From JAVVEG01 sp032251455 (GTDB taxonomy: Bacteria > Pseudomonadota > Gammaproteobacteria > Pseudomonadales > Pseudohongiellaceae), in NCBI GenBank assembly GCA_032251455.1, contig JAVVEG010000005.1:62001-126000 (forward strand): 64,000 nt of DNA. Direction: 5' to 3'. The notes beneath the pieces are model-generated. The model made no database searches. It was not told the origin of the DNA and saw only the letters and a list, made by a program, of their open reading frames with translations. The translations under genes were made by a program, and so were the position numbers. Shown here one piece after another: positions 19,431 through 28,672 of this stretch (the first letter of the stretch is position 1; each line of letters starts with the position of its first letter).

Positions 19431-20975
19431 ATGCAACAACTGAATCCATCAGAAATCAGTGAAATTATCAAACAGCGGATAGACAATCTTGATGTCTCTG
19501 TTCAGGCCAGCAACGAAGGCACCATTGTCAGCGTCTCTGACGGCATCATCCGTATTCATGGCCTAGAAGATGTCATGTACGGTGAGATGATCGAGTTCGA
19601 GGGTGGCGTCTTTGGGATGGCGCTCAACCTGGAACGTGATTCAGTCGGTGCTGTGGTACTGGGAGACTACAAGAACCTGGCCGAAGGTCAAACCTGTCGC
19701 TGCACCAAGCGCATTCTGGAGGTGCCGGTTGGCCCGGAACTGGAAGGCCGCGTAGTGGATGCCCTGGGCAAGCCCATCGATGGCAAGGGCCCTGTTGCTG
19801 CCAAACTGACTTCACCGGTTGAGAAAGTAGCTCCCGGTGTCATCGCGCGGCAATCAGTTGATCAACCGGTACAGACGGGCTTGAAGGCGATCGACTCGAT
19901 GGTGCCGATTGGACGTGGCCAGCGTGAGCTGATCATCGGCGACCGCCAGGTAGGCAAGACGGCAGTCGCGGTGGATGCGATCATTAACCAGAAAGGCAAG
20001 GGCGTTAAGTGTATTTACGTCGCCGTGGGTCAAAAGCAGTCCTCCATTGCCAATGTAGTACACAAACTGGAAGAACACGGTGCCATGGAATATACCATCG
20101 TGGTTGCCGCCAGCGCGTCCGACCCGGCCTCCATGCAGTTCATTGCGCCCTATGCCGGTTGCTCCATGGGCGAATACTACCGGGACCGGGGTGAAGATGC
20201 CCTGATCATTTACGATGACCTGACCAAACAGGCCTGGGCCTACCGCCAGATCTCTCTGTTGTTGCGCCGACCGCCAGGCCGTGAAGCCTATCCCGGCGAC
20301 GTATTCTACCTGCACTCGCGGCTGCTCGAGCGCGCCTCACGGGTCAATGCAGATTATGTGGAGCAGTTCACCAAGGGTGAAGTGAAAGGTAAAACCGGAT
20401 CATTGACTGCGCTGCCCATCATCGAGACCCAGGCCGGTGACGTGTCCGCATTCGTGCCAACCAACGTGATTTCCATCACCGATGGCCAGATATTCCTGGA
20501 AAGCAACCTGTTCAACGCCGGTATCCGGCCCGCGATCAATGCGGGTCTGTCGGTATCGCGTGTAGGCGGTGCGGCCCAGACCAAGATCATCAAGAAGCTG
20601 GGTGGCGGTATCCGTATCGCACTGGCCCAGTACCGCGAGCTGGCAGCATTTGCCCAGTTTGCTTCTGACCTCGACGATGCCACTCGTGCCCAACTGGAGC
20701 ATGGCCAGCGCGTAACCGAACTGATGAAGCAGTCTCAGTATTCCCCCCTGTCGGTGGCAGAGATGGCCCTGGTGTTGTTTGCCGCCAATGAGGGCATGCT
20801 CAAGGATGTCGAGCTCAACAAGGTTGTGGCCTTCGAGGCTGGGCTGCTGTCCTATGCCAGGAGTGAGCACGCGGAGTTGCTGGCCGAGGTCAACAAGTCC
20901 GGCGACTACAACGACGACATCGCTGGCCGGTTCAAGGCTGCGATCGAGAAGTTCAAGGCAACGCAGACCTGGTAA
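19431..20975 (+). CDS. atpA: ATP synthase F1 subunit alpha
   Basis: 514 residues (E. coli AtpA is 513). Non-catalytic nucleotide-binding subunit of the alpha3beta3 hexamer. Seen: N-terminal LNPSEISEIIKQRI, P-loop GDRQVGKTAVAVDAI near residue 170, the Q-loop region around YAGCSMGEYYRDRGEDALIIYDDLTKQAWAYRQ, and PAINAGLSVSRVGGAAQ, the alpha-subunit family signature. Confidence 0.98.
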   Translation: MQQLNPSEISEIIKQRIDNLDVSVQASNEGTIVSVSDGIIRIHGLEDVMYGEMIEFEGGVFGMALNLERDSVGAVVLGDYKNLAEGQTCRCTKRILEVPVGPELEGRVVDALGKPIDGKGPVAAKLTSPVEKVAPGVIARQSVDQPVQTGLKAIDSMVPIGRGQRELIIGDRQVGKTAVAVDAIINQKGKGVKCIYVAVGQKQSSIANVVHKLEEHGAMEYTIVVAASASDPASMQFIAPYAGCSMGEYYRDRGEDALIIYDDLTKQAWAYRQISLLLRRPPGREAYPGDVFYLHSRLLERASRVNADYVEQFTKGEVKGKTGSLTALPIIETQAGDVSAFVPTNVISITDGQIFLESNLFNAGIRPAINAGLSVSRVGGAAQTKIIKKLGGGIRIALAQYRELAAFAQFASDLDDATRAQLEHGQRVTELMKQSQYSPLSVAEMALVLFAANEGMLKDVELNKVVAFEAGLLSYARSEHAELLAEVNKSGDYNDDIAGRFKAAIEKFKATQTW

Positions 20976-21016
20976 GCACAGGGTTTCAGTGACTACTGAG
21001 CGAAATACGGTGAATT

Positions 21017-21877
21017 ATGGCTAGTGGCAAAGAGATACGAACCAAGATCTCGAGCATCAAGAACACGCAGAAGATAACCAGCGCCATGGAAATGGTGGCT
21101 GCCAGCAAAATGCGCAAAGCGCAGGAGCGCATGGCAGTAGGCAAACCTTATGCTATTCGCATCCGTGCAGTGATCGGGCATGTGGCCAATGCCACGCCAG
21201 AGTACCGGCACGTGTATTTCAGCGAACGCGAGGTCAAGCGCGTGGGTTATATCGTGGTCTCTACCGATCGCGGTCTGTGTGGTGGCTTGAATATCAATGC
21301 CTTCAAGGCCACGGTCAAGGCAATGCAGGAATGGCGCAAACAGAATGTCGACATCGAATTCTGTGCAGTTGGTGCCAAGGCCACCTCCTTCTTCAACAAC
21401 TATGGCGGCAATGTCGTGGCTACCGTGCGTGGCCTGGGTGATGCTCCGGAAGTGGAAGATGTGATAGGCGCGGTGAAGGTGATGCTGGACAAGTTTTCCA
21501 GCGGTGCCATCGACAAGCTGTATATCGTCAGCAACACCTTCGTCAACACCATGCTGCAATCACCGACAATTGCTCAGTTGTTACCTCTGGAGCCTTCCGC
21601 AGACCAGGCCTACAAACATCACTGGGACTATATCTACGAGCCCCAGGCCGAAGCCCTGCTGGATGGTCTGCTCACGCGTTACATCGAGAGCCAGGTGTAC
21701 CAGGCCATTGTGGAAAACAATGCCTGCGAGCAGGCAGCGCGGATGATGGCCATGAAGAGCGCAACCGACAATGCCGGAGAGCTGATCGAAGACCTGGGCC
21801 TGATGTACAACAAGGCCCGCCAGGCATCGATCACGCAGGAACTGTCCGAGATCGTGGGCGGCGCTGCAGCGGTGTGA
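21017..21877 (+). CDS. atpG: ATP synthase F1 subunit gamma
   Basis: 286 residues (E. coli AtpG is 287). Central rotor shaft. N-terminal helix GKEIRTKISSIKNTQKITSAMEMVAASKMRKAQ and the C-terminal helix ending ARQASITQELSEIVGGAAAV form the coiled-coil axle; STDRGLCGGLNINAFK is the Rossmann-like globular part. It lies 41 bases after atpA. Confidence 0.97.
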   Translation: MASGKEIRTKISSIKNTQKITSAMEMVAASKMRKAQERMAVGKPYAIRIRAVIGHVANATPEYRHVYFSEREVKRVGYIVVSTDRGLCGGLNINAFKATVKAMQEWRKQNVDIEFCAVGAKATSFFNNYGGNVVATVRGLGDAPEVEDVIGAVKVMLDKFSSGAIDKLYIVSNTFVNTMLQSPTIAQLLPLEPSADQAYKHHWDYIYEPQAEALLDGLLTRYIESQVYQAIVENNACEQAARMMAMKSATDNAGELIEDLGLMYNKARQASITQELSEIVGGAAAV

Positions 21878-21952
21878 ACCGGCAGAAGAACAGAGTTGAA
21901 TCATCCAGGCTTTATTTGAAAGTTATTGAAAAGTTATCAAGAGGAACCGGAC

Positions 21953-23353
21953 ATGAGTAGCGGTCGCATAGTACAAATCATTGGGGCGGTAATCGACGTA
22001 CAATTCCCGAGGGAATCCGTACCCAGCGTTTACGACGCACTGAAAGTCGAAGGCAGGGAAACCACACTGGAAGTACAGCAGCAACTGGGCGATGGGGTGG
22101 TTCGTACTATTGCGATGGGCAGCACCGAGGGCTTGTCTCGTGGCTTGAACGTCACCGATACCGGTGCGCCGATCTCGGTTCCGGTCGGCATCGAAACCCT
22201 GGGCCGCATCATGGATGTCCTCGGCAATCCCATCGATGAGCGTGGCGACATCGGTGAACAGGAGCGCATGCCGATTCACCGCAAGGCGCCGGCCTATGAC
22301 GAGCTGGCCGCTTCCAATGAGTTGCTGGAAACCGGCATCAAGGTAATTGACCTGATCTGCCCCTTTGCCAAGGGCGGCAAGGTAGGTCTGTTCGGTGGTG
22401 CGGGCGTGGGCAAGACCGTAAACATGATGGAGCTGATCAACAACATCGCCAAGGCGCACAGTGGTTTGTCGGTATTTGCGGGTGTTGGTGAGCGTACCCG
22501 GGAAGGCAACGACTTCTACCACGAGATGCAGGAATCCAAGGTTATCGATATGGAAAACCTGAGCAATTCCAAGGTGGCAATGGTCTACGGTCAGATGAAT
22601 GAGCCACCCGGCAACCGTCTGCGTGTGGCCCTGACCGGTCTGACCATGGCGGAAAAATTCCGCGACGAAGGCCGCGACGTGTTGTTCTTCGTCGATAACA
22701 TCTACCGCTATACTCTTGCGGGTACCGAGGTATCGGCACTGCTTGGCCGGATGCCGTCTGCGGTGGGTTACCAGCCGACACTGGCCGAGGAGATGGGCGT
22801 CTTGCAGGAGCGCATTACCTCCACCAAAACCGGTTCCATCACCTCCATCCAGGCGGTCTATGTGCCTGCGGACGACCTGACTGACCCGTCACCGGCAACC
22901 ACCTTTGCCCACCTTGATGCGACTGTGGTGCTGTCACGCTCGATTGCAGAACTGGGTATCTACCCAGCGATCGATCCGCTGGATTCGACCTCCCGTCAGC
23001 TGGATCCATTGGTCATTGGTCAGGATCACTACGATGTGGCCCGAGGCGTTCAGTCCGTATTGCAGCGGTACAAAGAGCTCAAGGACATCATCGCGATTCT
23101 GGGTATGGACGAGCTGTCCGAGGAAGACAAGCAGATCGTGGCCCGTGCCCGCAAGATACAGCGCTTTCTGTCGCAGCCCTTCTTCGTTGCCGAGATATTC
23201 ACCAACACCCCAGGGAAATACGTTTCATTGAAAGACACGATTGCCGGCTTCAAGGGTATTCTCAATGGCGATTATGACCATATCCCCGAGCAGGCCTTCA
23301 ACATGGTGGGCAGCATCGAGGAAGCGGTCGAAAAGGCAGCGAAACTCAAGTAA
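21953..23353 (+). CDS. atpD: ATP synthase F1 subunit beta
   Basis: 466 residues. Catalytic subunit. Seen: start SSGRIVQIIGAVIDVQFPRE, P-loop GGAGVGKTVNMMELI near residue 150, the catalytic glutamate in GVGERTREGNDFY, and the phosphate-region motif ALLGRMPSAVGYQPTLAEEMG. The start is the ATG at 21953 with GAGGAA before it; the upstream TTG frame from 21926 adds nine non-conserved residues. Confidence 0.98.
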   Translation: MSSGRIVQIIGAVIDVQFPRESVPSVYDALKVEGRETTLEVQQQLGDGVVRTIAMGSTEGLSRGLNVTDTGAPISVPVGIETLGRIMDVLGNPIDERGDIGEQERMPIHRKAPAYDELAASNELLETGIKVIDLICPFAKGGKVGLFGGAGVGKTVNMMELINNIAKAHSGLSVFAGVGERTREGNDFYHEMQESKVIDMENLSNSKVAMVYGQMNEPPGNRLRVALTGLTMAEKFRDEGRDVLFFVDNIYRYTLAGTEVSALLGRMPSAVGYQPTLAEEMGVLQERITSTKTGSITSIQAVYVPADDLTDPSPATTFAHLDATVVLSRSIAELGIYPAIDPLDSTSRQLDPLVIGQDHYDVARGVQSVLQRYKELKDIIAILGMDELSEEDKQIVARARKIQRFLSQPFFVAEIFTNTPGKYVSLKDTIAGFKGILNGDYDHIPEQAFNMVGSIEEAVEKAAKLK

Positions 23354-23374
23354 CACCAACAAAGAGAACTGGTT

Positions 23375-23788
23375 ATGGCGATGACAATTCATTGTGACAT
23401 CGTAAGCGCGGAAAAACAGATCTTCTCCGGACTGGCCGAGCTGGTGGTGGCAACCGGCACCCTGGGTGATATGGGTGTTGCACCCGGTCATGCACCGTTG
23501 CTGACTGCCTTGATTCCAGGGCCGGTGCGCGTGGTCAAGCGGGAAGGCGAGGAAGAAGTCTTCTATGTCTCGGGTGGTTATCTGGAAGTGCAGAGTGGTG
23601 TTGTCACCATTCTGGCAGACACCGCGCTGCGGGCAGATGATGTCAATGAGGCGGCCGCGCTGGAAGCCATTCAGGACGCCGAGCGAGCGATTGCCAACAA
23701 GGAGTCCGAGTTCGAGTATGGTCGTGCGGCAGCACAGCTGGCCGAAGCGGCGGCGCAACTCAGAGCTTTGAGACAGCTTAGAAAGTAG
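23375..23788 (+). CDS. atpC: ATP synthase F1 subunit epsilon
   Basis: 137 residues. Rotor-base and inhibitory subunit. N-terminal beta-sandwich begins TIHCDIVSAEKQIFSGLAELVVATG and contains GVAPGHAPLLTALIPGPVRV; the C-terminal helical hairpin is alanine-rich (AAQLAEAAAQLRALRQLRK). Last gene of the atp operon, followed after 27 bases by a strong terminator. Confidence 0.97.
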   Translation: MAMTIHCDIVSAEKQIFSGLAELVVATGTLGDMGVAPGHAPLLTALIPGPVRVVKREGEEEVFYVSGGYLEVQSGVVTILADTALRADDVNEAAALEAIQDAERAIANKESEFEYGRAAAQLAEAAAQLRALRQLRK

Positions 23789-23815
23789 TTCTTCACTTTA
23801 ACAGTGAAAACCGGT

Positions 23816-23843
23816 AAAAGGGTGGCCTTGGCTGCCCTTTTTT
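23816..23843 (+). terminator. Rho-independent terminator of the atp operon
   Basis: Stem AAAAGGGTGGCC pairs with GGCTGCCCTTTT (two G-T wobbles) around a tight TT turn and ends in a T run (23838-23843). A smaller hairpin, TTCACT...AGTGAA, lies just upstream at 23791-23807. Confidence 0.85.
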
Positions 23844-23881
23844 ATACCTGATAATCTGTATAAACAACGCTGGATATCACC

Positions 23882-25246
23882 ATGGACCTGGAAGTTATCA
23901 TTCTTGCTGCCGGTAAAGGCACGCGTATGTATTCACAGAAACCCAAGGTATTGCACACCCTTGGCGGCAAGCCAATGCTGGCGCATGTAGTTGACGCGGC
24001 CAGAAAGCTGGAGGCAAACACGGTTCATCTGGTCGTGGGTTATCAGGCCGAGCAGATCCGTCTGGCTTTTGAAGAAGATGAAACGCTTGCCTGGGTAGAA
24101 CAGAAAGAACAGTTGGGTACCGGACATGCGGTAATGCAGGCAGCGCCGGCACTGATGCAGCAGAGCAATGTACTGATCCTCTACGGCGATGTGCCTTTGC
24201 TGAAGGTGTCAACGCTGAACAGCCTGCTTGAAAAACTCACTGGTGCTGCAGTTGCTGTGCTGACCCTGGAAACACCAGAACCATTCGGCTTTGGTCGTAT
24301 CGTTCGCGACCAACAGGGTTCTGTGCTGGCAATCATTGAAGAAAAAGATGCGTCGGAGCAACAGAAAAAAATCACTGAAATCAACAGTGGGATCATTGCA
24401 GTCAAAGCAAGGAATTTGTGTGACTGGCTGCAAAGAATTCAGAACAGGAATGCACAAGGCGAATACTACCTGACAGATATCATTGCTCTGGCACATGCAG
24501 ACGGAGCTGGCATCGAAACCCTCTGCATCAGTGACAGGCATCAGGTTCAAGGGATCAATGATCGATTGCAGTTGTCGAAACTTGAACGATACTATCAAAA
24601 AAAACAAGCCGAAGAGCTTGCCTTGAAGGGAATGGGAATTGTTGATACCGCACGGTTCGATTTGCGTGGGGAGCTTGCTTTTGGTGAAGATTGCGAAATA
24701 GATATCAATGTAGTTTTACAGGGGAAGGTATCACTAGGAAAACGAGTTAGAATTGGTCCCAATGTGTCGATAAGCAACAGCTCTATCGGAGATGATTGCA
24801 TAATACTCGCCAACAGTGTCATCGAGGGAGCCGAAATAAAAGGCAAATGCAGCGTGGGGCCATTTGCAAGAATTAGACAGGGCACTATTCTTGAAGAAAA
24901 AGTAAAAATAGGAAACTTTGTTGAAACAAAGAAAACCTCTATTGGAACAGGAAGTAAAATAAGTCATCTCAGTTATGCCGGCGACGCCATAATTGGTTCA
25001 GAAGTCAATATCGGGGCGGGAACCATTACCTGTAATTACGACGGCGTCAATAAATATGTTACTCATATTGAAGATGGTGCATTCATTGGCTCCAACACCT
25101 CTCTGGTTGCACCGGTAAGCGTTGGCAAACAGGCTACTGTTGCGGCAGGCTCCACGATTACCAGTGATGTTCCGCAGAAAAATCTTGCAGTAGCCCGGCA
25201 ACGACAAAGAAATATTGACGGGTGGAAGCGACCCGAGAAGAAATAA
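23882..25246 (+). CDS. glmU: Bifunctional UDP-N-acetylglucosamine pyrophosphorylase / glucosamine-1-phosphate N-acetyltransferase
   Basis: 454 residues (E. coli GlmU is 456). N-terminal uridyltransferase with ILAAGKGTRMYSQKPKVLHTLGGKPML and LYGDVPLL, then a C-terminal left-handed beta-helix acetyltransferase made of hexapeptide repeats (VSIGDD-like turns from about residue 250) with IGAGTITCNYDG. It makes UDP-GlcNAc for peptidoglycan and LPS. The part encoding the beta-helix (about 24600-25060) is visibly poorer in GC and richer in ATA/AGA/AAA codons than either flank, hinting at a mosaic gene. glmS follows after 11 bases. Confidence 0.97.
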   Translation: MDLEVIILAAGKGTRMYSQKPKVLHTLGGKPMLAHVVDAARKLEANTVHLVVGYQAEQIRLAFEEDETLAWVEQKEQLGTGHAVMQAAPALMQQSNVLILYGDVPLLKVSTLNSLLEKLTGAAVAVLTLETPEPFGFGRIVRDQQGSVLAIIEEKDASEQQKKITEINSGIIAVKARNLCDWLQRIQNRNAQGEYYLTDIIALAHADGAGIETLCISDRHQVQGINDRLQLSKLERYYQKKQAEELALKGMGIVDTARFDLRGELAFGEDCEIDINVVLQGKVSLGKRVRIGPNVSISNSSIGDDCIILANSVIEGAEIKGKCSVGPFARIRQGTILEEKVKIGNFVETKKTSIGTGSKISHLSYAGDAIIGSEVNIGAGTITCNYDGVNKYVTHIEDGAFIGSNTSLVAPVSVGKQATVAAGSTITSDVPQKNLAVARQRQRNIDGWKRPEKK

Positions 25247-25257
25247 TCGAGGAAATT

Positions 25258-27093
25258 ATGTGTGGAATAGTGGCTGCGGTAGCGCAGAGAGATGTTGCCG
25301 GAATTCTTCTTGAAGGTCTGAGACGGCTGGAATACAGGGGTTATGATTCCGCTGGCATGGCTTTGATCACGGAGAGTGACGGCAGCATTGCCTGTGTCAA
25401 GACCATCGGCAAGGTACAGAAACTGGCCGAGTCTCTGGACAGAAGCCCCTTGCGTGGAAAACTGGGTATTGCACACACTCGCTGGGCAACCCACGGCGTT
25501 CCCAATGAGACCAATGCCCACCCCCACCTTTCCAACAATGAAATCGCCCTGGTACATAATGGCATTATTGAAAATTATGAATCACTGCGTCAGCAATTGA
25601 GCTTGGAGGGCTATACCTTTGTTTCGGATACAGATACCGAAGCGGTGGTACATCTGATTCATCAAGCTTGTCACAAAGAAAAGCTTGGCCTGCTCGATGC
25701 CGTCAACAGCACAATAAAAAAGCTTCATGGCGCCTATGGTCTGTGTGTCATGAGTAAAAAGATGCCAGATAGAATTGTGGTAGCACGCAGTGGCAGTCCA
25801 CTGGTTATCGGTGTTGGGATTGGTGAAAACTTCGTTGCCTCCGATGCCCTCGCCCTGGGGCAGGTAACAGACCGCTTTATTTATCTGGAAGAAGGGGATG
25901 TGGCTGAAATCACCCTGGAAAGTATCAGCATTTGGCATGACGGTAAAAAAATTGAACGGCCGGTTACCCAGATCAACAGTGAAATTGCTGACATCGACAA
26001 AGGTGAGTTTGGGCACTTCATGCTGAAGGAGATTCACGAACAGGTCCGCGCTGTGGCCAATACCCTGAATGGTCGCATCAGCGATACGCATATTCTGGAA
26101 GAAGCTTTTGGTGTCAGGGCCAGGGACATTTTCGACAAGGTGAAGAGAGTGCAGATCGTCGCCTGTGGCACCAGCTCACATGCCGGTCTGATCACGCGCT
26201 ACTGGCTGGAGAATATTGCCAGAATTCCGTGCAGCGTGGATATCGCCAGCGACTATCGTTACCGCAATGTGGTGGTGGAGGATGGGACGCTGTTTGTATC
26301 CATTTCGCAGTCCGGGGAAACAGCGGACACCCTGGCGGCGCTCCGGTATGCCCAGCAGGCACCCTATGTCGGGCGCCTGGCAATCTGCAATGTGGCCACC
26401 AGTTCACTGGTGCGTGAGTCCGATTTTTGCCTGCTGACGGTAGCGGGACGCGAGATTGGGGTAGCCTCCACCAAGGCCTTCACCACCCAGCTTTGTGCCT
26501 TGTTGCTGCTGGCCATTGCGCTGGGTCGGCGCAATGGGCTGAGTGAGGCAAGGGAGACCGAGCTGGTGAAGGCCCTGGCACAACTGCCGCACTACATCAG
26601 CAAGACCCTGGAGCTGGATGCGGAGATCAAGCGATTGTCAGTGAGCCTGGCAGACAAGCACCATGCCCTGTTTCTGGGCCGGGGGGTTCAGTACCCGGTA
26701 AGCAAAGAGGGGGCATTGAAGCTGAAGGAAATTTCCTATATCCACGCCGAAGCCTATCCGGCTGGGGAGCTCAAGCATGGCCCACTGGCCCTGGTGGATG
26801 ACAAAATGCCAGTGATCGCCGTGGCGCCCAACGATGAGCTGCTTGGCAAGCTCAAGGCCAATCTGCAGGAAGTCAGTGCCCGCGGTGGTAAGCTGTTCGT
26901 GTTTGCTGATGAGTCATCGGGTTTCGATAACGATGAAAACTGCCGGGTAATCAATGTGCCCACGGTGCCTGATATTCTTGCACCCATCATCTACACCATC
27001 CCTTTGCAGCTGCTGGCTTACCATGTCGCCATTCTCAAGGGCACGGATGTCGATCACCCCAGAAATCTGGCAAAATCGGTCACGGTGGAGTGA
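25258..27093 (+). CDS. glmS: Glutamine-fructose-6-phosphate aminotransferase (isomerizing)
   Basis: 611 residues (E. coli GlmS is 609). Makes glucosamine-6-phosphate from fructose-6-phosphate and glutamine. The start must be the ATG at 25258, because the catalytic cysteine has to be residue 2 (MCGIVAAVAQRD); the upstream frame from 25222 overlaps glmU. Glutaminase domain: RRLEYRGYDSAGMA, HTRWATHG. Isomerase domain: two SIS modules with CGTSSHAGL, SISQSGETADTLAALR and the C-terminal HPRNLAKSVTVE. Coupled with glmU in one operon for UDP-GlcNAc supply. Confidence 0.97.
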   Translation: MCGIVAAVAQRDVAGILLEGLRRLEYRGYDSAGMALITESDGSIACVKTIGKVQKLAESLDRSPLRGKLGIAHTRWATHGVPNETNAHPHLSNNEIALVHNGIIENYESLRQQLSLEGYTFVSDTDTEAVVHLIHQACHKEKLGLLDAVNSTIKKLHGAYGLCVMSKKMPDRIVVARSGSPLVIGVGIGENFVASDALALGQVTDRFIYLEEGDVAEITLESISIWHDGKKIERPVTQINSEIADIDKGEFGHFMLKEIHEQVRAVANTLNGRISDTHILEEAFGVRARDIFDKVKRVQIVACGTSSHAGLITRYWLENIARIPCSVDIASDYRYRNVVVEDGTLFVSISQSGETADTLAALRYAQQAPYVGRLAICNVATSSLVRESDFCLLTVAGREIGVASTKAFTTQLCALLLLAIALGRRNGLSEARETELVKALAQLPHYISKTLELDAEIKRLSVSLADKHHALFLGRGVQYPVSKEGALKLKEISYIHAEAYPAGELKHGPLALVDDKMPVIAVAPNDELLGKLKANLQEVSARGGKLFVFADESSGFDNDENCRVINVPTVPDILAPIIYTIPLQLLAYHVAILKGTDVDHPRNLAKSVTVE

Positions 27094-27131
27094 CAGCACA
27101 GATCAAAGAGGATAAAGCTCAGTGTGGAAAG

Positions 27132-27587
27132 TCAACGCAGACGCGTAACCCCGATACTGCGCCCGGTTCCCTCCACCCTCAGGTAGTACCACATAAATCT
27201 GCGCGTGATAATCACCTCGGGATCAGTCATCCGTGTTGACCAGATACCGCCATTGCGCTGTTGCCATACCTGCCCGCTTTTCAGGTTGAAGATAGTATTT
27301 CCGTCCCACCCGGTAAAAGTGCCATCGATGCGGTCACGCATTCCCTGGTTGACTTCCTCGCGGATTTCAGCCACCTGACCTTTGAGCGTGGAAGCCTCAT
27401 GGGCCGTATAGCGTACCAGCCAGGCATTCAATGCCTCGATCTCCTCCACGGAAAGTTTTTCCAGGCCAGTGGCCTGAATCTCCTCGGCAGACATCAGTGA
27501 TTTAACACCAGGAAATTTATCATTGTCGGCAGCGCTGGCCACGCCTATCGAACAGACAAGTACGGTGATAAGCCCTATGTATCGCAT
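27132..27587 (-). CDS. Small secreted protein of unknown function
   Basis: 151 residues with a clear signal peptide (MRYIGLITVLVCSIGVASA, cleavage near residue 19). A charged helical stretch follows, LEKLSVEEIEALNAWLVRYTAHEASTLK and VAEIREEVNQ (about 42-85), then an SH3-like looking beta segment: FTGWDGNTIFNLKSGQVWQQR and a C-terminus rich in R/Y/V. No cysteines in the mature part. I recognise no named family; similar short secreted proteins with an LxxGQ.WxQ segment exist in proteobacteria. It is convergent with glmS (38-base gap), with no close partner on its strand. Confidence 0.75.
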   Translation of the reverse strand: MRYIGLITVLVCSIGVASAADNDKFPGVKSLMSAEEIQATGLEKLSVEEIEALNAWLVRYTAHEASTLKGQVAEIREEVNQGMRDRIDGTFTGWDGNTIFNLKSGQVWQQRNGGIWSTRMTDPEVIITRRFMWYYLRVEGTGRSIGVTRLR

Positions 27588-27717
27588 CGATTACCTCAAA
27601 AAAGCAAGCGTCGAAATGTTGAATGAGCAACGTAATAGTACCGCGAAAAATTGACTGCATCGACAATAAAGAAACCGGCTGACTGGTCCGGATATTTCAT
27701 CAGACGCTTTCCAGGCA

Positions 27718-28563
27718 TCAAGTCCGCAAGGCGCGCAGGCTTTTGTTGATGCGTCGCAGGTGATCCTTGAGCAGAGGTTTGCGGTAGCGTGCCACCCCCA
27801 TGGCCAGCACGTCGATCACCAGCAAGTGGGCAATGCGCGAAGAGACTGGCGTAAAGACATGCAGGTCCTCTTCCATGTTCACATGGATTGGAATGCTGCA
27901 CAGTTTGCTTAGCGGGGTATCCTGCGGTGCCAGGCCGATGACAGTAGCCCCGGCTTCCATGGCCAGCTTGACACTCTGAATCAGGGCCTTGGTGCGCCCG
28001 GATTGGGAGATTGCCACCACCACATCCCGTTTGCCCAGGGAAATGGCGGACATGTGTTGTATATGCGGGTCTGTATAGGCGGCCGTCGAAAGCTGCAGCC
28101 GGAAGAACTTGTGCTGGGCATCGGCGGCCACAGAGCCGGAGGCGCCAAAGCCATAGAATTCCACCCGGTTGGCCTTGCCAATGATATTGATGGCTTGTTC
28201 CAGCGCCTGCGGGTCCAGTTCATCGCGCACGGCAAGCAGGGAGCTGATGGTGGAGTCAAAAACCTTGTGGCTCAGGTCAGCAACGGTGTCCTTGTCGCTT
28301 ACCGAGAACTGCGTGTAATTGGGGTTGGAACCAAGATGCTGGGCCAGCTGCAGCTTGAACGACTGGAAGCCCTCAAAATCCAGGGCCCGGCAGAAACGCA
28401 GAACAGTGGGTTCACTCACTTCTGCCCTGGAGGCCACATCAACAATGCGCATATTGATGACTGCAGAAGGGTCGGACAGGATGAAATCCGCCACCTTGCG
28501 TTCCGATTTGCGCAAACTGTCGCGTTGCTCCCGGATTTTATTGATTGGACCCTGTGAATCCAC
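27718..28563 (-). CDS. hexR: RpiR-family transcriptional regulator, HexR-like
   Basis: 281 residues. N-terminal RpiR helix-turn-helix (LRKSERKVADFILSDPSAVINMRIVDVASRAEVSEPTVLRFCRALDF at about 17-66) and a C-terminal SIS sugar-phosphate domain (VEFYGFGASGSVAADAQHKFFRL, VVVAISQSGRTKALIQSVKLA). Length and sequence, especially DAQHKFFR and DVLAMGVARYR, resemble HexR, which represses central carbon genes (zwf, edd, gap) until 2-keto-3-deoxy-6-phosphogluconate binds. None of those usual targets is adjacent, so the HexR identity is inferred from sequence. Divergent from the gene at 28673. Confidence 0.75.
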   Translation of the reverse strand: MDSQGPINKIREQRDSLRKSERKVADFILSDPSAVINMRIVDVASRAEVSEPTVLRFCRALDFEGFQSFKLQLAQHLGSNPNYTQFSVSDKDTVADLSHKVFDSTISSLLAVRDELDPQALEQAINIIGKANRVEFYGFGASGSVAADAQHKFFRLQLSTAAYTDPHIQHMSAISLGKRDVVVAISQSGRTKALIQSVKLAMEAGATVIGLAPQDTPLSKLCSIPIHVNMEEDLHVFTPVSSRIAHLLVIDVLAMGVARYRKPLLKDHLRRINKSLRALRT

Positions 28564-28672
28564 GCTGTTTCCCGTACACTGTAGTGAGTTGAAAAAAGAG
28601 ATAAAAAGTAAGCATAAAAACCATAGAAAGGGGAATATAGCAGCATTGCCCCATGCTGGCTAACAAGACCGT

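Noticed and set aside
28563..28672. HexR operator search upstream of hexR
   Set aside because: Only a weak CACTGTAGTG palindrome is visible; it does not match the TGTAAT-type HexR box well enough to report.
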